A stretch of 64,000 nucleotides of DNA from Mucinivorans hirudinis. Its GTDB lineage: Bacteria > Bacteroidota > Bacteroidia > Bacteroidales > Rikenellaceae. The DNA is taken from positions 2,264,798 through 2,328,797 of the forward strand of contig HG934468.1 in NCBI GenBank assembly GCA_000723505.1, written 5' to 3'. How positions within the stretch are numbered: the first letter of the stretch is position 1; every line of letters starts with the position of its first letter. The notes beneath the pieces were generated by a model that ran no database searches, was not told the DNA's origin, and saw only the letters and a list, made by a program, of their open reading frames with translations. Both the position numbers and the translations under genes were made by a program. This document shows, in pieces, positions 8,202 through 17,506 of the stretch.

Positions 8202-10268
8202 TTATTTAATCACCATCTCATCAATAAGATATCCGGCACCACCAAGTTTGTCGATAATAAAGAGTACGTAGCGAATATCTATCGCAATATTTCGGCATAC
8301 GACGGGGTCGTACTGAATATCACTCATTGTGCCCTCCCAGCAGCGGTCGAAGTTTACCCCTATCAACTCACCGCCGGCATTCAACACAGGTGAACCGGAG
8401 TTACCTCCCGTAGTATGGTTGGATGCTATAAAAGCCACAGGCACAGTGCCATTAACCGCCCATCTACCATAATCTTTCGTCGCATAAATCTCTCGCAACT
8501 TTTCGGGAACGTCGTAGTCATAGATGTCGGGATTGTCCTTTTGCATAACGCCGTCTAACGTTGAAACAGGTTGATAATAAACTGCATCACGCGGCTGGTA
8601 GCCATCAACTTTACCATAGGCAACACGAAGAGTTGAGTTTGCATCGGGATAGAATGGGCGGTTGGGTTGCATTGCCATCAACCCGCGCATATAGGTGCGA
8701 TACAACAGCTCAATTTGTTGATTTATTTCATTATACTTAGGCGTAATATCCTTTTTCATCTTCTCATTGAACGACTTTGCCAGGACGAAAGCAGGGTCAG
8801 CCTCCACAATCTCCTTGTAGTTTGGCGCGTCAATCAACTCCAAAACCTTGTTTTTGTCTACAAAAATCGAAGTTGCGTAGATGTTGTCCAACAATTTGTC
8901 GGATGGAGTATTCACAAAAATATCAGGCAAGAAATTCTTATCTAAATTCTTTTTTATCAGGGATAAAAGCGCGTAAGTTGTCTCCTTGTCGATTGGCTGG
9001 AAGTAATCTTTATAAAACTTTTCGACAGCATCTTTTTTCACACGGGCAGTGTCACCAAATGCGCCGGCAAACCTCAACAGTTCCATCGCCTGTGGTGCCT
9101 CCATATAGAAATCGCGCGCAAAGGCATAAGGTTCAAGCTCTTTGTAGAGCGCATCAAATTTTTCGACAGTGCCCTTGTACTCAGGCTTATCCGCCGACCA
9201 TTTTATGAAATCCTCTTCTAACTTCTTCTTATTCTTAACAGTGTTAAGTCTCTTAACACCAATCACTTCGCCCTGCCATTTTTTCCACGCATTCGACACG
9301 CCCGCATTTTTCGCCGCATATTGAATCCTCACTGCCGCATCCTTTGCCTGCTCGCGATTCATAATATCGAGACGGCGAGTGCGCAAATCAATTTTGAGCG
9401 GGTTGCCAATCTCTTCTATATATCGAACTGCCTCTGAATGAAGATATTCATTTGTGCGACCGGGGAATCCGTAGACAAAAGTGAAATCACCCTCCTTGAT
9501 ACCTTTTGTCGAAATTGCAAGCGATTTTTTAGGTTTGAAAGGTACATTCTTTGGCGAATATTTTGCAGGCTCGTTATTCCCGTCGGCATATATGCGAAAT
9601 ATTGAAAAGTCGCCCGTGTGACGGGGCCACATCCAGTTGTCGGTGTCGCCGCCGAACTTGCCGATTGAGGAGGGTGGGGCGAAGACCAAACGCACATCCT
9701 CGTAAACTTTATATAGAAACAAGAAATATTGATTGCCGTAATAAAGTGATTCCACCGTGGCTTTCAATCCATTATCCTTTGTGGCAGCCTCCACAATCCC
9801 CTTAATGTTTGCCTTGATTTTACCCTGACGCTCCTTTTCGTTCATCTGGGCGGTTACGCCGGCAAGTGCCTGTGGAGTAACATCTTTCATCTCTTGCAGG
9901 AACGAAACCGTCAGACCGGGATTGGGCAACTCCTGCCCTTGGTTCATCGCCGCAAAGCCGTAGGTTAGGTAGTCGTTTTGAACCGTCGAGTGTGCCTGGA
10001 TTTGTCCGTAGCCGCAGTGGTGGTTGGTAATCATCAACCCCTTGTCGGAAATCAGCTCGCCCGTGCAACCGCCGCCAAAACGCACAATGGCATCTTTGAG
10101 ACTTGCCTTATTAATCGAGTACAAATCTTCGGCTGTAAGCTTCAATCCCTTAGCCTTCATCTCTTTGATTCGCCCCTCGCCCAGCAGGCTCGGTAGCCAC
10201 ATACCCTCGTCCGCCCTTGTGCTTAGAAACGAGAAGATGATTAGACCGGTCACTAAAATTTTTTTCAT
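8202..10268 (-). CDS. S46 family dipeptidyl peptidase, DPP11-like (Asp/Glu-specific)
   Basis: This is a secreted serine exopeptidase that removes dipeptides in the periplasm, supporting peptide use. A signal peptide ends near residue 18. The catalytic triad is visible: His84 in TNHHCGYGQ, Asp220 in PRHTGDFS and Ser624 in GGNSGSP. Arg642 (NFDRCW) lies 18 residues after the serine, where DPP11 has the Arg that selects acidic P1 residues and DPP7 has Gly, so DPP11-type specificity is predicted. The length of 688 is slightly below the ~720 of the Porphyromonas enzymes. It is the last gene of a six-gene operon, 1 bp after maf. Confidence 0.93.
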   Translation of the reverse strand: MKKILVTGLIIFSFLSTRADEGMWLPSLLGEGRIKEMKAKGLKLTAEDLYSINKASLKDAIVRFGGGCTGELISDKGLMITNHHCGYGQIQAHSTVQNDYLTYGFAAMNQGQELPNPGLTVSFLQEMKDVTPQALAGVTAQMNEKERQGKIKANIKGIVEAATKDNGLKATVESLYYGNQYFLFLYKVYEDVRLVFAPPSSIGKFGGDTDNWMWPRHTGDFSIFRIYADGNNEPAKYSPKNVPFKPKKSLAISTKGIKEGDFTFVYGFPGRTNEYLHSEAVRYIEEIGNPLKIDLRTRRLDIMNREQAKDAAVRIQYAAKNAGVSNAWKKWQGEVIGVKRLNTVKNKKKLEEDFIKWSADKPEYKGTVEKFDALYKELEPYAFARDFYMEAPQAMELLRFAGAFGDTARVKKDAVEKFYKDYFQPIDKETTYALLSLIKKNLDKNFLPDIFVNTPSDKLLDNIYATSIFVDKNKVLELIDAPNYKEIVEADPAFVLAKSFNEKMKKDITPKYNEINQQIELLYRTYMRGLMAMQPNRPFYPDANSTLRVAYGKVDGYQPRDAVYYQPVSTLDGVMQKDNPDIYDYDVPEKLREIYATKDYGRWAVNGTVPVAFIASNHTTGGNSGSPVLNAGGELIGVNFDRCWEGTMSDIQYDPVVCRNIAIDIRYVLFIIDKLGGAGYLIDEMVIK

Positions 10269-10269
10269 T

Positions 10270-10857
10270 TTATATCTTTTTAAGTTCTTGGTAAAGTTTC
10301 TGAATCGGCAACCCCATCACGTTATAGAACGACCCCTCGATTCGTTCAATCGCCGTGCAACCTATCCACTCCTGAATCCCGTAAGCTCCCGCCTTGTCCA
10401 TTGGCGCATACTTTTCTACATAGTAATCAATCTCTTCGTCTTCGAGCTTCCTGAGCCAAACTTTTGAAATGGCGTCAAACTGATGTATTTTTTCGTTGGT
10501 TCGTATCACAACCCCCGTAATCACATCGTGAGCCACTCCGCTGATTTTGTGAATCATCCTTACAGCATCTTTCTCATCCACAGGCTTGCCGATAACATCT
10601 TCATTTACAATCACTACCGTATCTGCTGTAATAAGAATATCATTTGCACCGAGGGGGTGAGGATAGGCACAGGACTTTTTCATTGCCAAATAGATAGGGA
10701 CTTCCGCCGCAGGCATATCCGCAGGAAAAGTCTCATCAACCTCATATTTATCGGCGAGCGTAAAGGGCAACTCAGCCATCGCCATCAACTCGCGACGACG
10801 CGGTGAGGCTGAGGCGAGGATAATTGTTTTGTCTTTTAATTTACTGTGTAACAACAT
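10270..10857 (-). CDS. maf: Maf-family nucleoside triphosphate pyrophosphatase
   Basis: Maf/YhdE proteins hydrolyse dTTP, UTP or modified NTPs to monophosphates, a house-cleaning function, and are linked to septum inhibition in Bacillus. The N-terminal signature ILASASPRRREL and the later ITADTVVIVNEDVIGKP motif are intact, as is YEVDE. The length of 195 residues is normal. It lies 1 bp from both neighbours in the lpxB-trmD operon. Confidence 0.93.
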   Translation of the reverse strand: MLLHSKLKDKTIILASASPRRRELMAMAELPFTLADKYEVDETFPADMPAAEVPIYLAMKKSCAYPHPLGANDILITADTVVIVNEDVIGKPVDEKDAVRMIHKISGVAHDVITGVVIRTNEKIHQFDAISKVWLRKLEDEEIDYYVEKYAPMDKAGAYGIQEWIGCTAIERIEGSFYNVMGLPIQKLYQELKKI

Positions 10858-10858
10858 A

Positions 10859-11467
10859 CTATTTTATTTCAAAATCCAGCAATGTTCGCCCTTCGAGCTT
10901 GGCGGTTATGCGGTCGCCTATTTTCAAAGTCTCAACTCCAACGGGCGTACCCGTGAAAATCAAATCCCCAATTTTCAATGTAATAAACTGAGAAACATAG
11001 CTTATAACCTTATCTATTCCAAAAATCATATCCGAGGTTACCCCCGTCTGTTTGCGGATGCCGTTCAAATCCATCGTAAAGGTGATCACCTCAGGCAGTT
11101 CGCCTTTGGGAATAAATTGGGGTGCCACGGCTGCCGAATGGTCAAACGCCTTGCAAATTTCCCAGGGCAGACCCGCATTTTTGTATTGCGTTTGCAGGTC
11201 GCGCGCCGTGAAGTCGATGCCCAGACCAATCTCGTCATAACATCTATGAGCAAATTTTTCGTCAATCGCCTTAACAACACGATTAATGCGCACCACCAAT
11301 TCGCACTCATACTGCACATCGTCGGAGAATGATGGCAGGTAGAAAGGCTCGTTATTGCGTAGCAGAGCCGTGTCGGGCTTCATAAAAAAGATTGGCACTG
11401 TGGGTGTTGCGCTACCCAATTCACGAATATGCTCGTGATAATTCATTCCTATGCAGATAATTTTCAT
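10859..11467 (-). CDS. Fumarylacetoacetate hydrolase-family protein
   Basis: This 202-residue FAH-fold enzyme resembles the small acylpyruvase/oxaloacetate decarboxylase group (FAHD1/YcgM). Family features are IGMNYHEHI at the start, the metal-site stretch YECELVVRI, GIDFTARDLQ and the C-terminal LIFTGTPVGVE. The substrate is not predictable beyond a small dicarbonyl acid. The start overlaps the lpxB stop by 4 bp, showing translational coupling. Confidence 0.88.
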   Translation of the reverse strand: MKIICIGMNYHEHIRELGSATPTVPIFFMKPDTALLRNNEPFYLPSFSDDVQYECELVVRINRVVKAIDEKFAHRCYDEIGLGIDFTARDLQTQYKNAGLPWEICKAFDHSAAVAPQFIPKGELPEVITFTMDLNGIRKQTGVTSDMIFGIDKVISYVSQFITLKIGDLIFTGTPVGVETLKIGDRITAKLEGRTLLDFEIK

Positions 11468-12552
11468 CGTTTTGCTAGTTGTCCATACATCTCTTTTGCC
11501 ACCCGTTGCGAAGCTCCTGCCGAGCCTATTTTAGCGTAAAGCTCTTTATAGTCTGCTGAAATTTTGTCTATTTTAGAGCCGCCGGGCAGAATTGCACGCA
11601 ACTCATCGCAGCCTTTGCCGACAGTGAAATCGCTTTGTATCAACTCGGTAACTACCGTGCGATTCATTACAAGATTGACAAGTGAAATCCATTTTAGTTT
11701 CACCAATCGAGCAGCTATCCACATAGACACTGCCGGTCCCCGGAAACAGACCACTTGCGGAACTCCCAACAGTGCAGTCTCCAAAGTTGCCGTTCCGGAA
11801 GTAACAAGCGCGGCTCGCGAACGGGCAATGGTAGAGTATGTTTCGTTACAGATATACTCTACGTTACTACCGATTAGATATTTGTCATATATTGCTTTAT
11901 CTAACCAAGGTACAGCCGTAACTACAAATCTGTAGTCGGGAAAGGCACGGCTAATCTCAACCATCGTAGGTAGGTTATGGTCTATCTCGTGTTTACGACT
12001 ACCTGCAACCAATGCTACGATATTATCCTTTTCCACTTCGCCCCGCTCTGACACAGAATCCATCAGCGGATTTCCGAAGTAGTGCGCTTCGATTGAGAAT
12101 TTTCGGAAATAGTCCACCTCGAAAGGGAAAATAACAAACAGCTCATCTACATACTTTTGGATAAGTTTCACCCGTCCCTCTTTCCACGCCCACACCTTGG
12201 GGGCGATATAGTAGAAGGTTTTGATGCCGTTGGCTTTTGCAAACTTTGCCATTTTGAAGTTGAAACCGGGGTAGTCAATCAAAATGAGCACGTCGGGTTG
12301 CCACGCTTTGACATCCCGCTGGCAATCACGCAAAAAACCTACAATTTTGCGTAAATTCATCAACACCTCCAAATAGCCCATTATGGAGCTCTCTTTGTAG
12401 TGCTTCACCGGTTTAGTGTCAGCGGCTTGCTCCATAAGGTCTCCACCCCAAAATCTAAATTGAGCTTGTGGGTCAGCCTCTTTTAACCCTTTTATCAGAT
12501 TCGAGCCGTGCAAATCACCACTCGCTTCACCTGCTATTATGTAGTATTTCAT
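11464..12552 (-). CDS. lpxB: Lipid-A-disaccharide synthase
   Basis: LpxB joins UDP-diacylglucosamine and lipid X into the disaccharide precursor of lipid A, at the inner face of the inner membrane. It is 362 residues long. The family start [18 protein letters not shown] supports the ATG at 12552 rather than one 57 bp upstream. Further GT19 motifs are [22 protein letters not shown] and [10 protein letters not shown]. It overlaps trmD by 4 bp and the FAH gene by 4 bp. Confidence 0.95.
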   Translation of the reverse strand: MKYYIIAGEASGDLHGSNLIKGLKEADPQAQFRFWGGDLMEQAADTKPVKHYKESSIMGYLEVLMNLRKIVGFLRDCQRDVKAWQPDVLILIDYPGFNFKMAKFAKANGIKTFYYIAPKVWAWKEGRVKLIQKYVDELFVIFPFEVDYFRKFSIEAHYFGNPLMDSVSERGEVEKDNIVALVAGSRKHEIDHNLPTMVEISRAFPDYRFVVTAVPWLDKAIYDKYLIGSNVEYICNETYSTIARSRAALVTSGTATLETALLGVPQVVCFRGPAVSMWIAARLVKLKWISLVNLVMNRTVVTELIQSDFTVGKGCDELRAILPGGSKIDKISADYKELYAKIGSAGASQRVAKEMYGQLAKR

Positions 12553-13223
12553 TTCAATAAATCGGGTCTCAATAATTTTGTGCGCTCCATTGCCTGCTCC
12601 TGCTGCCACTCGTCAATCTTGGCAAAGTGTCCCGAAAGCAGCACTTCGGGTACGCTCCATCCGTTAAATTCGGCAGGGCGTGTGTAGACAGGCGGGGCGA
12701 GCAGACCATCCTGAAAGCTGTCAGTCAGTGCCGAAGCCTCGTCGCCAATAGCCCCTGGGATTATCCTCACAACACTGTCCGTAATTACTGCCGCCGCCAA
12801 CTCGCCACCCGTGAGCACGTAATCGCCTATGGAAATTTCACGCGTTATCAGGTGCTCCCGAACGCGGTGGTCTACACCCTTATAGTGCCCACAAAGGATG
12901 ATTATATTATCCAATAGAGACAACCGATTTGCCTCACCCTGATTGTACTGAATACCATCGGGTGAAGTATATATTATTTCGTCATAGTGACGCTGACTCT
13001 TCAATTCGGTTATGCACTTATATATGGGTTCAATTTTCATCACCATTCCCGCCTCTCCGCCAAAGGGGTAGTCGTCCGCTGTGCGGCGCATATCATCGCA
13101 CCAATCACGCAAGTTGTGGATGACAATCTCTGCCAGCCCCTTTTCGCGTGCACGCTTTATAATAGATTCACTCAGAGCACCATCCAGAAGTGCGGGGTGG
13201 AGAGTGATAATATCAATTCTCAT
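12549..13223 (-). CDS. trmD: tRNA (guanine-N1-)-methyltransferase
   Basis: TrmD methylates G37 of tRNAs with S-adenosylmethionine and prevents frameshifting. This 224-residue protein has the SPOUT trefoil-knot motifs: the [11 protein letters not shown] loop, [12 protein letters not shown] and [15 protein letters not shown]. Most bacteria place trmD beside rpsP and rimM, but here it lies in an operon with lpxB and a metallo-beta-lactamase-fold gene. It overlaps the upstream gene by 11 bp. Confidence 0.95.
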   Translation of the reverse strand: MRIDIITLHPALLDGALSESIIKRAREKGLAEIVIHNLRDWCDDMRRTADDYPFGGEAGMVMKIEPIYKCITELKSQRHYDEIIYTSPDGIQYNQGEANRLSLLDNIIILCGHYKGVDHRVREHLITREISIGDYVLTGGELAAAVITDSVVRIIPGAIGDEASALTDSFQDGLLAPPVYTRPAEFNGWSVPEVLLSGHFAKIDEWQQEQAMERTKLLRPDLLK

Positions 13224-13890
13224 TCGATTTGTAGTTTACTTCGCCCTGCAACACCTCCGAAATGAAGGGGTTGAACATCAACTCGTGCGCAATGGTGCTC
13301 TTGCCGCCGTGTCCGGGGAAGAAGTCGCAATCGCCCAAGGATACGATTTTTTCCAGAATGCTATTCATCAACTGCTCATAATCTCCACCGGGCAGGTCGG
13401 TACGCCCGATGCTCTCGCGAAAGAGGGTGTCACCGGTGATAAGGATATTTTCGGAAGGTAAATGTATGCACACTCCGCCGGGCGTGTGCCCGGGCGTGTG
13501 GATAATTCGTACAAGGGTCTCTCCTAACTTAATCTCAGCCTGCTCCGCCAAATCAATTTCGATAGTCGGCACCGAGCTGATATTAAATCCCATAGAGGAG
13601 GCATAGAGTGGCACCATCTCCATAATCGCCCTATCGTCTCGGTGGAGGGCAAAAGGAATGCTCCACTCGCGTTTTACGAACTCCACGCCGCACACGTGGT
13701 CGATATGTGCGTGGGTATTGAGAGCCATAACTGGCTTCAAACCATTCTTTTCAATAAAATTTTTTAGTGTACGCTGCTCATTTTCCGTGTAACAACCCGC
13801 ATCTACGATAAGGCATTCACCCTTTTCGTCGTAAATTACATAACTGTTCTCACCAAAGGGGTTGAATGTGAGCGTTGCAATCTTAATCAT
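13213..13890 (-). CDS. Metallo-beta-lactamase-fold hydrolase (glyoxalase II-like)
   Basis: This 225-residue enzyme has the di-metal motif THAHIDH at residues 59-65, then [22 protein letters not shown] and FFPGHGG, as in the glyoxalase II/YcbL group of thioester hydrolases. The ATG at 13890 gives the usual start [17 protein letters not shown]; an ATG 12 bp upstream is possible. It is the first gene of the operon reaching to 8202. A -7 promoter element lies about 155 bp upstream. Confidence 0.88.
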   Translation of the reverse strand: MIKIATLTFNPFGENSYVIYDEKGECLIVDAGCYTENEQRTLKNFIEKNGLKPVMALNTHAHIDHVCGVEFVKREWSIPFALHRDDRAIMEMVPLYASSMGFNISSVPTIEIDLAEQAEIKLGETLVRIIHTPGHTPGGVCIHLPSENILITGDTLFRESIGRTDLPGGDYEQLMNSILEKIVSLGDCDFFPGHGGKSTIAHELMFNPFISEVLQGEVNYKSNEN

Positions 13891-14045
13891 AACACACTTC
13901 ATTAAAAAATTAGTAATTCCGCAGCAACTCCAACGTGCCGCAACTTTCTAACTATAATCCCGACCGACCCACCCACAGAGGTTATGTGACCTCTAAATCA
14001 CCTTCCGTTCGGTAGTCATTTCGCCTATCAATTTACATTGATATG

Positions 14046-14053
14046 CAAATATA
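14046..14053 (-). promoter_or_regulatory. Candidate -7 element for the MBL-trmD-lpxB operon
   Basis: TATATTTG on the minus strand fits TAnnTTTG. No clear -33 box is seen at the right distance, so this is weaker than the other promoter calls. Confidence 0.4.
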
Positions 14054-14302
14054 GTTATTTTTCGTCCATTTTACTCGACCTTCTCAACTTTTTTGCGACT
14101 CCCGAACGGTTGACTGATGAAAAGGGCTGTGTTTACACAGTTATTGGGATATGGCTGTCATTTTATTTTGCTGATATATATAATTTTTAATCAACGACTT
14201 ACTTCATCTGAAGGGTTAGGGGCATTAGTGCCGGCAAGGGAACAGACGGCTATGTCCGGAGGATGCAGACCTAAAATTTGAAAAAATGTAGTGATGGATG
14301 AG

Positions 14303-14331
14303 TTGTCTATCACTATTTTTTTATATCTTTG
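14303..14331 (+). promoter_or_regulatory. Promoter of the V-ATPase operon
   Basis: TTG (14303-14305), 18 nt, TATCTTTG (14324-14331) fits the Bacteroidetes consensus and predicts a start point about 20 nt before the ntpE ATG. An imperfect inverted repeat covers the -33 box. Confidence 0.65.
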
Positions 14332-14357
14332 TTTCCTATAAAAAAAAATAGATACAG

Positions 14358-14960
14358 ATGGAAAATAAATTGCAACAGCTCACCGACAAGCTATACAATG
14401 AAGGTCTGCAAAAGGGGCAAAAAGAGGCTCAAGAGGTGCTTGAGAATGCCAGAAAGCAAGCCGAAAGGATTATTGCCGATGCCAAAGCCGAGGCTACACG
14501 CATTGTAGAGGATGCTACGCGTGCGGCAGCAGAGCTTAAAACTAATACTCACAACGAGATACGTTTGGCAGCTACTCAGACAATGAGTTCGTTGCGTGCT
14601 CAAATCGAGGGAATGGTTGTGGCAGAGGTTGTTACGCCTCAGGTTTCGGCTGCTTGGAAAGATGGTGAGTTTGTTAAGAGTATGATTTTGAGTGCTGTGG
14701 GTGCGTTCAATCCTACGGTGGGCGAAGTCAAGTTGGTTGTGCCCGAGACTATGGTTAGCGAGGTGAAATCGGCTCTGGCTCACAAATTTGCGTCAGGTGT
14801 GGAGGTCGTGACCGATGCCCGCGTGAAAGTTCCGTTCCGCATAGCTCCCGCCGATGGCAGCTACTATGTGAGCTTTACGGATGTGGACTTCACCAATTTG
14901 ATTAAGGCGTACATTCGTCCCAAAGTTGCTGAACTACTTTTTGGTGCAAAAGATGAATAA
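14358..14960 (+). CDS. ntpE: V-type ATPase subunit E
   Basis: Subunit E forms part of the peripheral stalk that joins the catalytic head to the membrane part. The 200-residue protein opens with a long charged, Ala/Gln/Lys-rich helix with heptad character (residues 1-80), followed by a compact C-terminal domain, as in the family. It is the first gene of the operon, and its 3' end overlaps the next gene by 8 bp. Confidence 0.85.
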   Translation: MENKLQQLTDKLYNEGLQKGQKEAQEVLENARKQAERIIADAKAEATRIVEDATRAAAELKTNTHNEIRLAATQTMSSLRAQIEGMVVAEVVTPQVSAAWKDGEFVKSMILSAVGAFNPTVGEVKLVVPETMVSEVKSALAHKFASGVEVVTDARVKVPFRIAPADGSYYVSFTDVDFTNLIKAYIRPKVAELLFGAKDE

Positions 14961-15759
14961 TGAATATTACTGTCTCGTTGCGGGGCTTGCCGAGTATAGT
15001 TATGCCGACAAGAGAGGCAAAATTGACATCGAGGCTATTCGCACGGAAATCAACGAGGTGCTTTCTGCTCAGGATAAGAAAGCACTCGAGTTGTTGTATC
15101 TCTACTACGACATTGAGAATGTTGTCAACATCCTTAATAACAGCAAATTGCCTTTCAATGTATTGGGTAATTTGACAAGGGTGCAGGTAGAGGAGGAGAT
15201 TTCTGCATTCGAGACTGACGATGAACCGTTTGAGTCCTTGCTGCCGCCACCGCTCCGCCTGACCTTGGATAGATACTTGGGCAGATATGTGGCTGAGGAT
15301 GACGAGCTAAATTTCGATAAATCGTTGTTGGAGAAATCACTCCACGCCGACTACTTCTTGTTGTGTAGTACGATAAAGTGCGATTTCCTCAGAAAATGGT
15401 GTGAGTATGACCGTATCATCCGCAATATTATTGCAGTGCGCCGTGCAGCTCAGCTCGAAAAAGAGCCTATTATGGTGGGCGAATTGGAGGATGAGCGTGA
15501 ATTTGAATACTACTCTGAGCTGATTTCGGTGTTGGAGACGCGCGATTTTGTGGAGCGTGAGACCAAAATGGATATGCTTCGCTTGACCATTGCAGAGGGA
15601 TTGTCGGAGCATAACTACTTTGATATAAATATGTTGCTGGCGTATTTGGTGAAACTTAATATTCTCTTCCGTTGGTCGTCCTTAGACAAAAAGGTTGGCG
15701 AGGAGCGTTTCCGTGCCATTGTGAAGGGTTTTACGGACAGTGCCCAGATAAATATATAG
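14953..15759 (+). CDS. DUF2764 protein, probable V-ATPase subunit C/d counterpart
   Basis: DUF2764 genes occur in Bacteroidetes V-ATPase operons between subunits E and A, where subunit C stands in other operons. This 268-residue protein has no membrane segment, and its start YYCLVAGLAEYS resembles the family. No classical subunit C, F or G gene is seen in this operon, so replacement of subunit C is inferred from position. The ATG at 14953 is preferred over one 27 bp upstream because it gives the shorter overlap and the family N-terminus. Confidence 0.8.
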   Translation: MNNEYYCLVAGLAEYSYADKRGKIDIEAIRTEINEVLSAQDKKALELLYLYYDIENVVNILNNSKLPFNVLGNLTRVQVEEEISAFETDDEPFESLLPPPLRLTLDRYLGRYVAEDDELNFDKSLLEKSLHADYFLLCSTIKCDFLRKWCEYDRIIRNIIAVRRAAQLEKEPIMVGELEDEREFEYYSELISVLETRDFVERETKMDMLRLTIAEGLSEHNYFDINMLLAYLVKLNILFRWSSLDKKVGEERFRAIVKGFTDSAQINI

Positions 15760-15762
15760 TTA

Positions 15763-16062
15763 ATGCGTAATGACTTACTTAAATCCATATATTAACACTG
15801 TGCCAAAAACATAGAGTTGAGGTTTGTATTCGCTTCGGTTCTTTCCGAGAAATTTAACGAAAGAAGCGATATTGATATGGTTGTGAGGTTTGATACAATG
15901 GATTTGATGGAATATGCCGACAATTATTTCGACCTAAAGGAGCAATTAGAAGTTGTTTTGAAACGTCCTATAGATTTGCTCGAGGAGCAAGCTATTAGAA
16001 ATACGTTGCTGAAAATGAGAATTAACGAATCAAAACAGCTTATCTATGGAAAAGGAAATTAA
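15763..16062 (+). pseudogene. MNT-type nucleotidyltransferase, nonsense-interrupted
   Basis: A single frame reads MRNDLLKSIY, TAA stop (15793-15795), HCAKNIELRF and on through SEKFNERSDIDMVV, the Asp-x-Asp motif of minimal nucleotidyltransferases (MntA/antitoxin type). The family motif FGS reads FAS here, so the nucleotide-binding Gly is lost too. A downstream TTG at 15817 could in theory start an 81-residue fragment. No HEPN partner gene follows. It is the first item of the cargo between DUF2764 and ntpA. Confidence 0.7.
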
Positions 16063-16084
16063 TGTGTGGTAGAGCAAATTTTGA

Positions 16085-17248
16085 ATGCGTAATATACTAC
16101 TAATATTATATGTCGTTTTGTCGCTTGTGGCGGCGGGGCAGGATGCTAAGCAAGGCGTTGCGAAGGAAGAAATTCTTCGCACTAATCCCTATTTGCAAAA
16201 TCCTACTAATGCGGGAATTACGGTCTCGTGGCAGACCAATGTTCCTTGTTACAGTTGGGTGGAGTATGGTTTGGATACGGCGCATATGCAGCGGGCGCAC
16301 ACGTTGATTGCGGGGCAGGTGATTTCAAATAACAAGCTCAATAAGATTAGAATCAACGATTTAGAAAAAGGTAAAAAGTACTATTATAGAGTTCATTCGC
16401 GGGAGATTATCGAGTTTAAGCCCTACAAAAAAGTATTCGGGGAGGAGTATGTTAGCCCTTTTTATAGTTTTTCGTTACCAACAGACGGCAAGGAAGAGTT
16501 TACGGCTCTTGTTTTCAATGATTTACATCAGAAACGCGAGTTGATGGACGCACTGATAAAGGTTGTGCGCGAGGGGGGTGTGGAGTATGATTTTGTGGTT
16601 TTTAATGGCGACTGCATCGATGACCCAAGCACTGAGGCTCAAGCTATCGAGTCTATATCATACTTCAATGATAGGGTGGGGGCGAGCTCCAAGCCTGTGA
16701 TTTACATACGCGGTAATCACGAGATTCGCGGAGCATTTTCGATGGATTTCACCACACTTTTTGACTATGCAGGTGGCAAGAGTTACGGAGCGTTTTCGTG
16801 GGGAGATACGCGCATTGTGATGCTGGATTGTGGCGAGGATAAACCGGATGACCACTGGGTTTACTACGGGCTGAACGACTTCAATAATTTCCGTCGGGAG
16901 CAGGTTGAGTTTTTGAACGCAGAACACGCAAGTGCTGCATTCAAAAAGGCTGCAAAAAGAATTTTGATTCACCACATACCGCTATGGAATAGTCCGCAAG
17001 CCGCAGAAAATGAGACGGATAAATATCAACCTTGTACAGAAATGTGGGGTGATTTGATTGCGGCTGAGCCCTATAATTTGATTCTGAACGCTCACACTCA
17101 CCGTTTTGCCTCTTTCAAAAAGGGTGCGATACCGGTGGTAATTGGCGGAGGAAATACGATGAATAGTGCGAGCGTGATGGTGCTGACAAACAAGAGTTTG
17201 GAGTGTTATAATACCAATGGTGAACAGATATTGAATTTAGAGATATGA
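16085..17248 (+). CDS. Exported metallophosphoesterase, purple-acid-phosphatase-like
   Basis: A signal peptide (about residues 1-18) precedes a fibronectin-III-like N-terminal domain (about 30-130) of the sort found in purple acid phosphatases. A calcineurin-type domain follows with D146-L-H148, GD-C-I-D (175-179), GNHE (210-213), a later HHIPLW and HTHR. It probably hydrolyses phosphoesters in the periplasm; the substrate is unknown. It overlaps the zinc-ribbon gene by 4 bp (ATGA). It is cargo relative to the V-ATPase genes around it. Confidence 0.85.
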   Translation: MRNILLILYVVLSLVAAGQDAKQGVAKEEILRTNPYLQNPTNAGITVSWQTNVPCYSWVEYGLDTAHMQRAHTLIAGQVISNNKLNKIRINDLEKGKKYYYRVHSREIIEFKPYKKVFGEEYVSPFYSFSLPTDGKEEFTALVFNDLHQKRELMDALIKVVREGGVEYDFVVFNGDCIDDPSTEAQAIESISYFNDRVGASSKPVIYIRGNHEIRGAFSMDFTTLFDYAGGKSYGAFSWGDTRIVMLDCGEDKPDDHWVYYGLNDFNNFRREQVEFLNAEHASAAFKKAAKRILIHHIPLWNSPQAAENETDKYQPCTEMWGDLIAAEPYNLILNAHTHRFASFKKGAIPVVIGGGNTMNSASVMVLTNKSLECYNTNGEQILNLEI

Positions 17249-17499
17249 GTGCAATATGTCAGAGTTGCTCGATGCCGCTCTCGAAAGACCCGGGCAGAGG
17301 TGGAACAAATGCCGACGGAACTCACAGCGAGAAATATTGTGGTTACTGCTACCTCTCAGGTGAGTTTACCTATAAGACCGACAATGTAAAAGAGTTTCAG
17401 GAACATTGCCGCCAAATGATGCGCCAAAAGGGGATGAATCCATTGGTTGCGTGGCTCTTCTCGCGAGGCTACGCGCGCTTGGAGCGGTGGAAGAGGTAA
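17245..17499 (+). CDS. Small putative zinc-ribbon protein
   Basis: This 84-residue protein has two CxxC pairs (C5/C8 and C32/C35) in a ribbon arrangement, with the typical CQSCSMPL start, and fits the small putative zinc-ribbon family of unknown role. It is translationally coupled to the phosphoesterase through an ATGA overlap. Confidence 0.8.
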   Translation: MSAICQSCSMPLSKDPGRGGTNADGTHSEKYCGYCYLSGEFTYKTDNVKEFQEHCRQMMRQKGMNPLVAWLFSRGYARLERWKR

Positions 17500-17506
17500 G
17501 AATAAT

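Larger units (their letters stand above)
13891..14357. other. Divergent promoter region, MBL operon / V-ATPase operon
   Basis: This 467-bp region has no gene. A minus-strand -7 element (14046-14053) and a plus-strand promoter (14303-14331) point outward. A small GTGATGGA/TCTATCAC palindrome at about 14291-14313 overlaps the plus-strand -33 box and could be an operator. A stretch at about 14232-14275 weakly recalls the palindromic elements at 18.4 and 49.2 kb, but too weakly to call. Confidence 0.55.

Noticed and set aside
14232-14275. Third copy of the R1/R2 element
   Set aside because: It shares only CCGG-near-GGATGCAGA with R1/R2; no hairpin or ATGAAATTGTCATAA is present.
15817-16062. Intact MntA antitoxin
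   Set aside because: The natural ATG frame is cut by TAA at 15793, the FGS motif is FAS, and no HepT-like partner follows.
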